From Streptomyces canus (GTDB lineage: Bacteria > Actinomycetota > Actinomycetes > Streptomycetales > Streptomycetaceae): a stretch of DNA of 64,000 nucleotides. The stretch is from positions 186,001 to 250,000 of the forward strand of contig NZ_JAUSWW010000001.1 of NCBI RefSeq assembly GCF_030815415.1, given 5' to 3'. Below are positions 35,445 through 43,992 of the stretch, in pieces. The notes below the pieces were generated by a model. The model did not search any database. It saw only the letters and a program-made list of their open reading frames with translations, and had not been told where the DNA came from. Every line of letters begins with the position of its first letter. Position 1 is the first letter of the stretch. A program made the translations under genes and the position numbers.

Positions 35445-36536
35445 TCAGGCCGAGGCCGATCCCTTCGCCCGAAACGTGCCTGGAATACCGGACTTCTGCA
35501 CGCCTGCCACTGTCTGGCAAACGTCGATGACGTCGGCCTCAGCAGCTCGGAGCTTCGTGGCGTCCCAGCCGTATTGGGCAAAGAACCGCCCGAGAGTGGC
35601 GATTACGGCTAGCGGGGCTCCCCCACAGCGAAGGGCGGTGTCCTTTGAACTCGTCTGAATCCTGACTGCGGCATCCCCATGAGCAGGGTCGACTGCCAGG
35701 TCCTGGCGTTCGAAGAACATGCTAATGCCGTGGTGTTGACCATGTGCGATGGCCGATCCCATACGCCAGAAGAGAGGGCCGAGCGTCGGGGCCTGCGGCG
35801 CGATCATTTCCGCCGCTAGAGAGGTGGTGGAGGGCATCTGGCTGTCAAGGTATGGCGCTCGGTACCGGTCCCCCTCCCTCCGTACCTCGAATCCGTGCGC
35901 TCGTGCCGCCTTGGTGATGAGCGCAATCCGGTCCGTGGAGTGGTCGCGAATTGCGGTGCTGTCGGAGCCTGCTTCGAGCTGCACCTGCTCCTTCAGACTC
36001 TGAAGCCGAAGGTTCATGTAGCGACGCACTCGCTCTCGCTCCCCGATGCCTGGCTCAAGCAAGTACCAGGGGCCGATCGCGATATCAAGAATCGCGCGAG
36101 CGAGGGTGTGCGAGGCCGTGACCCCGCCGGGAGACCTGAACACAGACGCCAACGTGTCCAGGTGGTCGAACAGGACAAGAAGTGGCGACAAGGGGGCGAT
36201 GTTTGCGTCGCGTACCGGGCTGGTCCCCCACGTACCAGCCAGAGTGGCGTCCCGACTGCACTCGTCGCTAGCGGGTGAGCCGGGCAGAAATCCGTGGACC
36301 GGCTCGTAGCTCTCGTAGAAAGCAACGCGGAGACCGTCCAGTGAGCGGGCCAGTTCAGCCCATGCATCTGCTATTCGCACCTCCGTGACAGTAGGCCGAT
36401 GGGGGCGGCTGCGCTGAGATTTACTGCCATCGTGACTGCCGTTGAGGGGTGTCCTGTCTCGGATAAGTCCGGGCATCGTGCTGCGCTGACCTGCGGTGCC
36501 CGGACTAGTGAGACGGGATTCGTCGGTCGGGCTCAC
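35445..36536 (-). CDS. Hypothetical protein
   Basis: Up to 363 aa; the 5' end is uncertain and the clearly coding part starts at about residue 50 (EVRIADAWAELARSLDGLRV). Helical, with LLVLFDHLDTLASVFRSPGG, LARAILDIAIGPWYLLEPGI, RRYMNLRLQSLKEQVQLEAG and GPLFWRMGSAIAHGQHHGIS. The last block, with its conserved-looking His/Ser, is seen in several actinobacterial orphan families. No membrane anchor. Confidence 0.7.
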   Translation of the reverse strand: MSPTDESRLTSPGTAGQRSTMPGLIRDRTPLNGSHDGSKSQRSRPHRPTVTEVRIADAWAELARSLDGLRVAFYESYEPVHGFLPGSPASDECSRDATLAGTWGTSPVRDANIAPLSPLLVLFDHLDTLASVFRSPGGVTASHTLARAILDIAIGPWYLLEPGIGERERVRRYMNLRLQSLKEQVQLEAGSDSTAIRDHSTDRIALITKAARAHGFEVRREGDRYRAPYLDSQMPSTTSLAAEMIAPQAPTLGPLFWRMGSAIAHGQHHGISMFFERQDLAVDPAHGDAAVRIQTSSKDTALRCGGAPLAVIATLGRFFAQYGWDATKLRAAEADVIDVCQTVAGVQKSGIPGTFRAKGSASA

Positions 36537-36603
36537 TCAAGTCCGGGCAGGGAACCGGGCTCGCGTAGTCCAAGGAGTAGTGCGTGGCGGGGTCGTGATG
36601 GGT

Positions 36604-37302
36604 TCAGGCGCCGGCAGGCATGGTGTCGAGGGCGGCCGGGTCGAGTCCAGCCTCGGTCAGGACGTCGGCGGCCACGCCGCGGCCGACCTGGGCAAGGCCG
36701 ATCAGCAGGTCCTCGCAGTCGATGCGGTCGGATCCGTGCTGCTTGGACCGTGCCTCCGCGATGTCGATGGCTTTGCGGGAGTAGGGAGTCCAGGCGATCC
36801 GTTCGGCTGCCTGGGATGCCCCCATGCTCAGCCGGGTTCCGACGGATTGGTGGACCGTTTCCGGTGAGACGCCGGCGGTCTGCAGGAGCCGGGTGGCGCT
36901 GTTGTCCTGCGCGGTCAGTCCCCAGAGCAGGTGCTCGGTGCCGATGTAGTTGTTGCGGTGGTGCACCGCTGTCTGCTTGACGTGGACCATCGCCTGGCGG
37001 AGGTCATCGGTCATCGTCTCGGGGCTGTAGCGCTTGTGCGGGGCATGGAAGCGCTGCTGGACCGCCTGCCGGGTCACACCCAGGGACGTGCCGATGTCCG
37101 TCCACGAGTTGCCGTGCATCCGGCAGTGCTCCACGTAGTCCTCGACCAGGTCGTCTGCCAGCGCCTGTAGTTGGCCTGCGAGTTGGGCAGCGACCGTGAG
37201 CAGGGCAAGCCAGTCGGGCTGTTCTTGTCCGCCGGGGCGGTGTGCGGTGTCGCACCTCCGGTCGACTTCCGCGATGAGATCGTCCAGGTCCGGAAGAGTC
37301 AT
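36604..37302 (-). CDS. HTH plus Clp N-terminal (double Clp-N) domain protein
   Basis: 232 aa from ATG 37302. The N-terminal third ends with a helix-turn-helix (HGNSWTDIGTSLGVTRQAVQ QRF, about 85-105). The C-terminal part is a Clp-N repeat pair: TAVHHRNNYIGTEHLLWGLT with LLQTAGVSPETV, then PYSRKAIDIAEARSKQHGSD and RIDCEDLLIGLAQVGRGVAA. Clp-N domains normally bind substrates or adaptors of ClpA/ClpC. Joined to a DNA-binding HTH and without an ATPase, this is probably a regulator. A 16-bp inverted repeat lies just before the start codon. Confidence 0.85.
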   Translation of the reverse strand: MTLPDLDDLIAEVDRRCDTAHRPGGQEQPDWLALLTVAAQLAGQLQALADDLVEDYVEHCRMHGNSWTDIGTSLGVTRQAVQQRFHAPHKRYSPETMTDDLRQAMVHVKQTAVHHRNNYIGTEHLLWGLTAQDNSATRLLQTAGVSPETVHQSVGTRLSMGASQAAERIAWTPYSRKAIDIAEARSKQHGSDRIDCEDLLIGLAQVGRGVAADVLTEAGLDPAALDTMPAGA

Positions 37303-37306
37303 GAGG

Positions 37307-37347
37307 CAAGTACGCCTTGACATTTCCAAACTGTCAAGACGTACTTG
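37307..37347 (-). promoter_or_regulatory. Long inverted repeat and probable leaderless promoter
   Basis: CAAGTACGCCTTGACA (37307-37322) and TGTCAAGACGTACTTG (37332-37347) pair with one mismatch around a 9-nt spacer. On the minus strand the distal arm supplies TTGACA and the proximal arm TACTTG, 19 nt apart. The ATG of the HTH/Clp-N gene begins 4 nt after TACTTG, so the transcript may be leaderless. The inner part CTTGACA-N9-TGTCAAG resembles, but is not, the HspR site CTTGAGT-N7-ACTCAAG. Confidence 0.7.
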
Positions 37348-37390
37348 CATCTCTCGCATGAGGGGGCGACGCCCGGACGTGAAGCTTCCC

Positions 37391-37846
37391 CGTGCCCTCG
37401 GGAAGAGGCCGGGACCAGACAATGCCCAGCGGCTCCGTCGTCTTGGCGAGGGTGAGCTTGCCATCCCGGAACCGGAATGCCGAGGACGTGTACTCGGCGG
37501 ACTTGCGGGACTTCTTCTTCGACTTGAAGCGCGGGTACTTGGCCCGCTTGGCGAAAAAGTTGGAGTACGCCGTCTGCAAGTGCCGAAGTGCCTGCTGCAA
37601 CGGGACGCTGGAGACCTCGCACAGGAAGGCCAGCTCCTCGGTCTTCTTCCACGCCGTGAGCATTGCCGAGGTCTGGTTGTAGTTGACCCGCTCCTGACGC
37701 GTGAACGCCTCCGACCTCGCGGCCAGGGCAAGGTTGTAGACCTTCCGGACGCACCCGAACGTGCGCGACAGCTCGGCTGCCTGCGCATCGGTCGGATAGA
37801 AGCGGCACTTGAACGCCCGCTTCACGCCGGTCGTGGTCACGGTCAC
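37391..37846 (-). pseudogene. TnpB N-terminal fragment (IS200/IS605 type)
   Basis: The first 152 residues of a TnpB-like protein: VKRAFKCRFYPTDAQAAELS, RTFGCVRKVYN, MLTAWKKTEELAFLCEVSSV and LQQALRHLQTAYSNFFAKRA. About 70% identical to the start of the intact TnpB at 55122. It breaks after LPEGT, before the RuvC residues. The frame then continues into the promoter region of the HTH/Clp-N gene. Confidence 0.88.
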
Positions 37847-37871
37847 AAACTAGACTGCAGTCCTGTAAAGA

Positions 37872-38225
37872 TCAAACCTGCGCTGCTTCGCGCTCGGCAG
37901 CGAACTCGTCGAGGAGCTCGAACAGGACCTTGATCGCCTGCTGTTCGTCCTCAGGCGGAAGATTCCACAAGTCGCCCCAGCCGTTCGGGAGGGCGATGTG
38001 GAGGATTTGGCCCGGCCAGGCGTGGTTGCAGTCGCGTCCGCGACGGGCGACGAGCCAGTCGTGCCAGCCGGTGAGCCCGGGCCCACCGTGCCGGAGAGCA
38101 TGCTGGTCATAACCGGTCAGGAACGCGGTCAGCATGTGGAAGGAGGGCTTGCCGACGAACATGCCGGGACGTTGGCCGACGCTGACGAAGTACTCGCGTT
38201 CAGTCATCTCCGAGAGGGGCTCCAT
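37872..38225 (-). CDS. Hypothetical protein
   Basis: 117 aa, ATG after GAGGAGG. TEREYFVSVGQRPGMFVGKP, FLTGYDQHALRHGGPGLTGW and HDWLVARRGRDCNHAWPGQI show good coding character; orphan in Streptomyces as far as I can tell. Its start overlaps the end of the upstream gene by 22 bp, so translation is probably coupled. Confidence 0.75.
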   Translation of the reverse strand: MEPLSEMTEREYFVSVGQRPGMFVGKPSFHMLTAFLTGYDQHALRHGGPGLTGWHDWLVARRGRDCNHAWPGQILHIALPNGWGDLWNLPPEDEQQAIKVLFELLDEFAAEREAAQV

Positions 38226-38491
38226 GTGTCCGTATCCTCCTCGTCAATGGCGCTGTCGCCCAGGTCTGGACGAAGCCTGCTGCGGGCCGCCTCCAGACGT
38301 TCGGCGTAGTCCGCCGCAAAGATCCCCGATAGCGACTTGTCGAGCGTTCCGGCAATGCGGTGAAGGGGTGCCCAGACCGCCGCATCGCCCACGAGACGAC
38401 TGAGGTCCGTCATCTGCACCTGCTCCAGCCAGTCCGACAGGACCAGCGCCTCATCTGAGGTGAGCTTGATGATGATCTCCGGATTCTCCAC
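38204..38491 (-). CDS. Hypothetical protein
   Basis: 95 aa: NPEIIIKLTSDEALVLSDWL, AAVWAPLHRIAGTLDKSLSG, AADYAERLEAARSRLRPDLG. GTG start with poor ribosome-binding context. First gene of a two-gene operon with 37872-38225, divergent from the DUF4240 gene with only 57 bp between starts. Confidence 0.72.
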   Translation of the reverse strand: MENPEIIIKLTSDEALVLSDWLEQVQMTDLSRLVGDAAVWAPLHRIAGTLDKSLSGIFAADYAERLEAARSRLRPDLGDSAIDEEDTDTWSPSRR

Positions 38492-38548
38492 TCCTCGAAC
38501 ATAGTTCGTCGACCCTGCACTGTCAGAGGTGCCTGGCACAGTGCCGCT

Positions 38549-39127
38549 GTGGACATTGATTCCTTCTGGAAGCTCATCGAGGAGTGCCGGCGTCAGGCGC
38601 AGGGCCCGGACGAGCGGCTCGCGTGGCTGCGTGGCGCATTGGCGCGAAGGTCGCTGGCTGAGGTTGTGCAGTTCCAGGTGCGCTTGGACGAGGTGACGCA
38701 CGAGGCGTTCACGTGGGATCTGTGGGCGGCAGCGGACCGGATCTTCGGTGGCTGGTGTTCGGATGACGGATTCTGCTACTTCGGCCTGTGGATGGTGGGG
38801 CTCGGCCGTGATGCCTTCTCCAGGGCATTGGCTGATCCGGACTCTCTGGCCGACGTTCCGGAGGTCCAGCGCATGGTGGGACGCCCGCGGGAGATGTGGA
38901 ACAACGACTGGCCCGAGTGGGAGTCTCTCGACTATGTCGCGATGGAGGCGTACGGGAGCCTGACCGGTGTCGATGACGACTGCAGCGAGGCGTTTTACGA
39001 GGATGTCGAGGCCGAACAAGGCGATGGAGAGAGCAGCTCGGGGCCGCTCGGTCAGCGGTGGGACGTGCGACGCGAGGACGAGGCAGCACGCAAGCTGCCG
39101 AGACTGAGCGTGATGTTTCCTCTGTGA
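38549..39127 (+). CDS. DUF4240 domain-containing protein
   Basis: 192 aa from GTG. MDIDSFWKLIEECRRQAQGP and the block FTWDLWAAADRIFGGWCSDD GFCYFGLWMVGLGRDAF are typical of DUF4240, as is the following WPEWESLDYVAMEAYG. Such proteins occur near toxin or immunity loci and as orphans; function unknown. An IS630 element is inserted 9 bp after the stop codon. Confidence 0.88.
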   Translation: MDIDSFWKLIEECRRQAQGPDERLAWLRGALARRSLAEVVQFQVRLDEVTHEAFTWDLWAAADRIFGGWCSDDGFCYFGLWMVGLGRDAFSRALADPDSLADVPEVQRMVGRPREMWNNDWPEWESLDYVAMEAYGSLTGVDDDCSEAFYEDVEAEQGDGESSSGPLGQRWDVRREDEAARKLPRLSVMFPL

Positions 39128-39135
39128 TCGTTCGC

Positions 39136-40310
39136 TTACTGACTTCGGCTCGTCAAGGTGACGCGGGTTCGTCGAGGGTCAGGCCGGTTCCGGCTATGAA
39201 GCCGTCGAGGGTGTCGGGCCTGTACTGAAGGCGTTTGAGCCGGTTGCGGACGAGTGCCTCGAGACGGTCGAGAGCGACAACGGCGAGGTTGGCCAGGCTG
39301 TGCTTGACGTGTGCCCATACCCACTCGACGGGGTTGAGGTCGGGTGAGTAGGCGGGCAGCAGGAATACCGTCAGCCACTCGCGCTCGGCGATCAGCTCGC
39401 GCATGGCGTGGGAGACGTGGGTGTTGAGGCGGTCCCAGACCAGCACGATCGGTGCCTTGACGAGCTGGTGGACGCCGTCGACGAGTGCGATGAAGTCCCG
39501 CTCGCCCATGCTGCGGCGCTTTCCTTTGCCGGCTCGGTGGGTGCGCAGCCGGTGGCACAGCCGGGTCCGCGAGCCCGGCCGCATCGCGATCAGCCCGGCC
39601 ACCGACAGACGCCCAGAGCGGCGCCCGCTGACGGTCACGACCGGGGTGCGCCCGCGCCGGCCCCAGGTTCGACCTCGGGGCGGCTTTCGGGTGAACCCTG
39701 CTTCATCCTCGAAGCAGATGTAGCCCCCGCAGGCCGCCCGGGCTCTTTTACCTCGGCCCAGGTCACCTCCTTCCACGCAGTGACGGCCTGCTCGTCGCGT
39801 TCTGCCACCCTGCGTGCGGGGACCTGCGGACTGAAGCCGAGCCGGTGCATCAACCGGGTAGCTCCGGAGACGCTGTAGCAGACGTGGAACTTCCTGCCGA
39901 TCAGCGTGGCCACCCTCGCCGCGGTCCACACCTGGTCCTCCACCCAGCCGTGGGCGGCCGGGCCCTCATCGAGGTACGCGGCCAGTTTCTCCAGACAGCG
40001 TGGAGACAGTCGGCAACGGGATCCGCTCGGCCCACGGGAAGCCAGAGCCCGCACGCCACCGTCCCGCCACAACTGGTGCCACTGGTAAGCCGACTTCGGG
40101 CTCACTCGCAGGCGCCGTGCAACCTCCGGCGGCTTGATCTCCTGCTCGAACAACTCAGCCGCCTGCATCCGTACCGACTCCCGGCGCCGACGCCCCGCAG
40201 CGGTCAACCCGCCCCCATCGCCATATTTCACACACCAGCGGGATACAGCCACCACTCCGAGCCCATCAGAAGCTTCGCCAAGGTTCACCCTGACGAGCCG
40301 AAGTCAGTAA
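39136..40310 (-). mobile_element. Complete IS630-family element
   Basis: Terminal inverted repeats at 39136-39161 and 40285-40310 (26 bp, one mismatch; each starts TTACTGACTTCGGCTCGTCA from outside). The outer TA on each side fits the TA target duplication of this family, so the element proper is about 39139-40307. It carries one transposase read through a frameshift. Confidence 0.92.
39153..40288 (-). CDS. IS630-family transposase, expressed by -1 frameshifting
   Basis: The first frame encodes an HTH domain (KPPEVARRLRVSPKSAYQWH) and linker up to VTWAEVK. The second encodes the DDE domain: CGGYICFEDEAGF (first Asp), VLVWDRLNTHVS (second Asp), LLPAYSPDLNPVEWVWAHVK (Glu). The frames join by a -1 shift at GTAAAAGAG (39745-39752): ...WAEVK then RARAACGGYICFEDE, giving a continuous IS630 protein. 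This is the known expression mode of the family. The exact start is uncertain because the first GTG lies inside the terminal repeat. Confidence 0.85.
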
Positions 40311-40583
40311 ATTGACACACCCCCGTTATCTTCTTCGCGGTTCCGCAATGGGACCGCTGGCCTCCGGGCCCGGCATGACTGTTCCCCCCTGTCGAAGGCA
40401 TGACCTGGGGGGTGGTGTCACCGGGCCCGAGAGGCGCCGTTGGAGACGCTGATGAGAGGTCCGACTACCGCCCGGCCGAGCGCAACGCCCGGCCGCGTAC
40501 GGGCGGCAGGTCTGCATAACGTGGATGCGCGCACGACGCCAACGCCCAGGCCAGCACGCACGACATCCGTTCGGGAGGACGGC
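40311..40583. other. Intergenic between IS630 and IS110
   Basis: Holds the 5' end of the IS110 element. C-rich runs occur near 40385 and G-rich near 40410. No gene. Confidence 0.5.
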
Positions 40584-41786
40584 GTGAACGACAGCGACGA
40601 GATAGGCGTCTTCCTCGGCCTGGACGTCGGCAAGACGAACCATCACGGACACGGACTCACCCCGGCCGGCAAGAAGGTCTTCGACAAGCAGCTGCCGAAC
40701 ACCGAGCCGAAACTGCGGGACGTCTTCGAAAAGCTGAAGGCCAAGTTCGGCACCGTCCTGGTGATCGTGGACCAGCCCGCCTCGATCGGCGCCCTGCCGC
40801 TGACAGTCGCCCGGGACGCCGACTGCAAGGTCGCCTATCTGCCGGGCCTGTCGATGCGGCGGATCGCCGACCTCTACCCCGGCGAGGCCAAGACCGACGC
40901 CCGCGACGCGGCCGTGATCGCCGACGCGGCCCGCACCATGCCGCACACCCTGCGTTCGCTGGAACTGACCGATGAGATCACCGCCGAACTGACCGTGCTG
41001 GTGGGCTTCGACCAGGACCTGGCGGCCGAGGCCACCCGCACCAGCAACCGGATCCGCGGCCTGCTCACCCAGTTCCACCCCTCGCTGGAACGCGTCCTCG
41101 GGCCACGCCTGGATCACGCCGCGGTGACCTGGCTGCTGGAACGCTACGGATCCCCGGCCAGCTTGCGAAAGGCCGGACGCCCCAAACTCGTTGAGGTCAT
41201 CCGGCCCAAGGCCCCGCGCATGGCCGCCCGGCTGATCGACGAGGTCTTCGACGCCCTCGACGAGCAGACCGTCGTCGTCCCGGGCACCGGCACCCTCGAC
41301 ATCGTGATCCCCTCCCTGGCCCGCTCGCTCAGCGCCGTCCACGAACAACGCCGGGCCACGGAAGCCCAGATCAGCGCCCTGCTGGAGGACCACCCTCTTT
41401 CGAAGGTCCTGACGTCGCTGCCCGGCGTCGGCGTCAGGACCGCCGCCACCTTGCTGGTCACCGTCGGCGACGCAACCAGCTTCCCCACCGCCGCGCACCT
41501 CGCCTCCTACGCCGGCCTCGCCCCGACCACGAAGTCGTCCGGGACCTCGATCCACGGCGAACACGCCCCACGCGGCGGCAACCGCCAGCTCAAACGCGCA
41601 ATGTTCCTGTCCGCGTTCGCCGCCCTGCACGACCCCGCCTCCCGCACCTACTACGACCGCTGCCGAGCCCGAGGAAAGACCCACACCCAGGCCCTCCTCC
41701 GCCTCGCCCGCCAACGCATCAACGTGCTCTTCGCGATGCTCCGCGACGGCACCTTCTACGAACCCCGAACCCCACGCCTCGCTTGA
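40584..41786 (+). CDS. IS110-family transposase, intact
   Basis: 400 aa from GTG after GGGAGGAC; a longer upstream frame is non-coding. DEDD transposase: first Asp in IGVFLGLDVGKTNHHGHGLT, Glu/Asp region VLVIVDQPASIGALPLTVAR and GEAKTDARDAAVIADAARTM, C-terminal LPGVGVRTAATLLVTVGDAT, ASYAGLAPTTKSSGTSIHGE with the nucleophilic-Ser region, and GGNRQLKRAMFLSAFAALHD. Full length for the family. The element has no obvious terminal repeats, as is normal. It differs from the fused IS110 at 29.3-31.3 kb. Confidence 0.92.
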   Translation: MNDSDEIGVFLGLDVGKTNHHGHGLTPAGKKVFDKQLPNTEPKLRDVFEKLKAKFGTVLVIVDQPASIGALPLTVARDADCKVAYLPGLSMRRIADLYPGEAKTDARDAAVIADAARTMPHTLRSLELTDEITAELTVLVGFDQDLAAEATRTSNRIRGLLTQFHPSLERVLGPRLDHAAVTWLLERYGSPASLRKAGRPKLVEVIRPKAPRMAARLIDEVFDALDEQTVVVPGTGTLDIVIPSLARSLSAVHEQRRATEAQISALLEDHPLSKVLTSLPGVGVRTAATLLVTVGDATSFPTAAHLASYAGLAPTTKSSGTSIHGEHAPRGGNRQLKRAMFLSAFAALHDPASRTYYDRCRARGKTHTQALLRLARQRINVLFAMLRDGTFYEPRTPRLA

Positions 41787-41828
41787 CGAAAGACATAGAG
41801 GCACCCCCCCGGGCGACGCTGTGTTGGT

Positions 41829-43661
41829 TCAGCTCTTGCCGGTCAGGCGCCAGACCTGGTTCTTCTTGGTGGCCAGGGCACTGGCGGAGTCACAGGTCCA
41901 CTGGTGGACCAGCGCTCCGACGGCGGTGGAGATCCCGCTGACGTCCACGCACTTGCCGCTGTGCACCGCGACGAGCTGGTAGTCGTTGGCGGCGACCTGC
42001 CGCAGCGTGAACTGCTGGTTCGTGCCGCCGTGGCAGGTCCACTGGTGGACCGCCGCGTCGTCGGCGGTGGAGAAGCTGCTGATGTCGAGGCACTTGCCGC
42101 TGTAGTGGTTCACCAGGAAGTAAGTGTCCGCCGCCCCTGGCACCGGGCGGAAGTCGAACCGCTGTTCCGCACCGGCGCCGCAGGTGTACTGCCGGTACTG
42201 AGTGCCGTCGGCGGTGCTCTGGTTGGGGTCGTCCAGGCAGTACCCGCTGTGCTGGGCGACGGCGGTTGACGAGAAGGTGGGCTGGCCGGCGGTGAACTGC
42301 CACCAGTTCATATTGAACAGGTACCCGCTGCCACCGGCGAAGCTCAGGTACAGGTCGTGGGTCCCGGTCGCACCGGTAACAGGGCACGAGACCGTGCTCC
42401 AGGTCTGCCAGCCTCCGGTGCCGGACACAGTGCATGTCCCGACCGTTGGCCCAGTAGTACTGTCCAGGTGCAGCTCAACTCGGCCGCCGCTGGTGCTTGA
42501 TGCCACCCTGGCGGTGAACGAGCCGGCACCCGCGCCGAATGCTACGCCCTTGACCTTGACGTAATCGCCGTTTTCAATCCAGCTGATGTTCATCCCGCCC
42601 TCGCTGGAGGGTTCGGTTTCGATGCCGCTGCCCCACGCGATGGTCTCGGCTTCCTGACGGACATAAGGATCGAGCGTGCCGACCTGCGGCGCCCCGGCCG
42701 TCGTCATATTCATCGTTGGAATGGTGCCGTCGGCGTTGTAGCTGAACTTCTCCACCGCGACCGACCGGGTGAAGCCACCGCCGCCCGGCAGAGCGCCGTT
42801 GTGGTAGAAGAAGTACGAGCCGCCGTTGAAGTCGACGACGCCGACGTGGTTGGTGAAGCTGCTGCCCTCCGAGGGCATGATGGTGCCGCGATACGTCCAC
42901 GGTCCGGTCGGGCCGGGCGAGGTGGAGTAGGCGATGAACTCAGAGCAGCATTTCGCCGCGAACACCATGTAGTACAGGCCGTTCCGCTTGTAGAACCACG
43001 GGCCTTCCTCGTACAGGGTGGGCCGGTTCGCGTCTCCCGTGCGGGTGCCGAACCCCGCGGTGGTCAGCGGTACCTGCGTCGGGCTGCCGGAGTACGAGAT
43101 CATGTCGGCGTTGAGCCGCACGTACCACAGATTCGGGTTGCCGTAATACAGGTAGGCTTGCCCGTCGTCGTCGATGAAGACGGTCGGGTCGATCTCACTG
43201 TTCTCCACCAGGGGGTGGCCGAGGGCGTCCCGGAACGGGCCGGTGGGGCTGTCCGACACCGCCACGCCGATGGCGAATTGCCCGGTCGCCCGGACCGACA
43301 CCGGCACGTACCAGTAGAACTTGCCGCCCCGTTCGACGGCCTGGCCCGCCCACGCGTTGGCGCCCGCCCAGCTGAAGGTGTTCAGGCTGAGCGGTGAGCC
43401 GTGGTCGGTCCAGTTGACCATGTCGGCGGAGGACCACACCCGCCAGTCCTTCATCACAAAGGAGGTGGAGCCGTCCTCGTCGTGCCCGGTGTACAGGTAG
43501 ACCCGGCCGTTGTAGACCAGCGGTGCCGGGTCGGCGGTGTAAATGTGTTGCACGATCGGGTTGTCTGCCCGGGCTGCGGCCGGAAGGAAAGCCATCATGC
43601 ATAGAAGGCTTATCGCCAAGGCGAGGACGCGTTTCGACCACCGCTGAAGTGTGAATTTCAC
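41829..43661 (-). CDS. Secreted GH43 glycosidase with CBM6 and ricin-type CBM13
   Basis: 610 aa with a signal peptide (VLALAISLLCMMAFLPAAA, cleavage ARA-D). GH43 five-bladed propeller at about 35-335: general base Asp44 (YTADPAPLVYNG), Asp158 (SEIDPTVFIDDDG), general acid Glu219 (LYEEGPWFYKR). A CBM6 follows at about 337-460 (YVRQEAETIAWGSG ... GGMNISWIENGDYVKVKGV). A ricin-B/CBM13 trefoil occupies about 470-608, with QW-type repeats (KCLDISSFSTADDAAVHQWT, KCVDVSGISTAVGALVHQWT). Likely exo-acting arabinofuranosidase or xylosidase on side chains of plant polysaccharide. First in a run of minus-strand hydrolase genes. Confidence 0.9.
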   Translation of the reverse strand: MKFTLQRWSKRVLALAISLLCMMAFLPAAARADNPIVQHIYTADPAPLVYNGRVYLYTGHDEDGSTSFVMKDWRVWSSADMVNWTDHGSPLSLNTFSWAGANAWAGQAVERGGKFYWYVPVSVRATGQFAIGVAVSDSPTGPFRDALGHPLVENSEIDPTVFIDDDGQAYLYYGNPNLWYVRLNADMISYSGSPTQVPLTTAGFGTRTGDANRPTLYEEGPWFYKRNGLYYMVFAAKCCSEFIAYSTSPGPTGPWTYRGTIMPSEGSSFTNHVGVVDFNGGSYFFYHNGALPGGGGFTRSVAVEKFSYNADGTIPTMNMTTAGAPQVGTLDPYVRQEAETIAWGSGIETEPSSEGGMNISWIENGDYVKVKGVAFGAGAGSFTARVASSTSGGRVELHLDSTTGPTVGTCTVSGTGGWQTWSTVSCPVTGATGTHDLYLSFAGGSGYLFNMNWWQFTAGQPTFSSTAVAQHSGYCLDDPNQSTADGTQYRQYTCGAGAEQRFDFRPVPGAADTYFLVNHYSGKCLDISSFSTADDAAVHQWTCHGGTNQQFTLRQVAANDYQLVAVHSGKCVDVSGISTAVGALVHQWTCDSASALATKKNQVWRLTGKS

Positions 43662-43731
43662 TGTTTGAGTCCCTTGTTCGGTTGGGATACGAAGGGGTTG
43701 CGTCGGCGGGGACCGCCAGCAGCCCGGACCT

Positions 43732-43779
43732 CTAGCGCTGCAGTGTCAGCACGCCCGGCCGGTAGGCGGTGATGGTCGG
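43732..43779 (-). pseudogene. 3' scar of a GH62-like gene
   Basis: The last codons PTITAYRPGVLTLQR and stop match the C-terminus of the GH62 enzyme at 45695 ([14 protein letters not shown]). Nothing of the upstream gene is left. This marks a deletion of a second GH62-type gene. Confidence 0.65.
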
Positions 43780-43842
43780 GCCACCTCCGCATAGGTGCGC
43801 CCGGTATGGCCGCTGTGCGGAAGGATGCCGCCCCAAGACCCT

Positions 43843-43890
43843 CCACGCGGAAGGGGTCAGAAACGTCCGCGCCCGACCCCTTCCGTGTGG
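43843..43890. terminator. Long hairpin with 16-bp stem
   Basis: CCACGCGGAAGGGGTC / GACCCCTTCCGTGTGG, one G-T pair, 16-nt loop. Lies between the GH62 scar and GH54. Confidence 0.7.
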
Positions 43891-43926
43891 TTCAACCTGC
43901 GCAGGGTTCATCAGCACATCTGGGCG

Positions 43927-43962
43927 AAGCGGTGCCGCCGCCTTGGAGCGGCGGCACCGCTT
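43927..43962 (-). terminator. Terminator of the GH54 gene
   Basis: Perfect 14-bp stem AAGCGGTGCCGCCG / CGGCGGCACCGCTT with an 8-nt loop, 31 bp beyond the GH54 stop. Confidence 0.9.
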
Positions 43963-43992
43963 GTACCCGTCAGGCCGGCGGCCGGGTCTGGT

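Noticed and set aside
37391..37846. Functional small TnpB variant
   Set aside because: It ends before all RuvC and zinc-finger residues and has no right-end hairpin.
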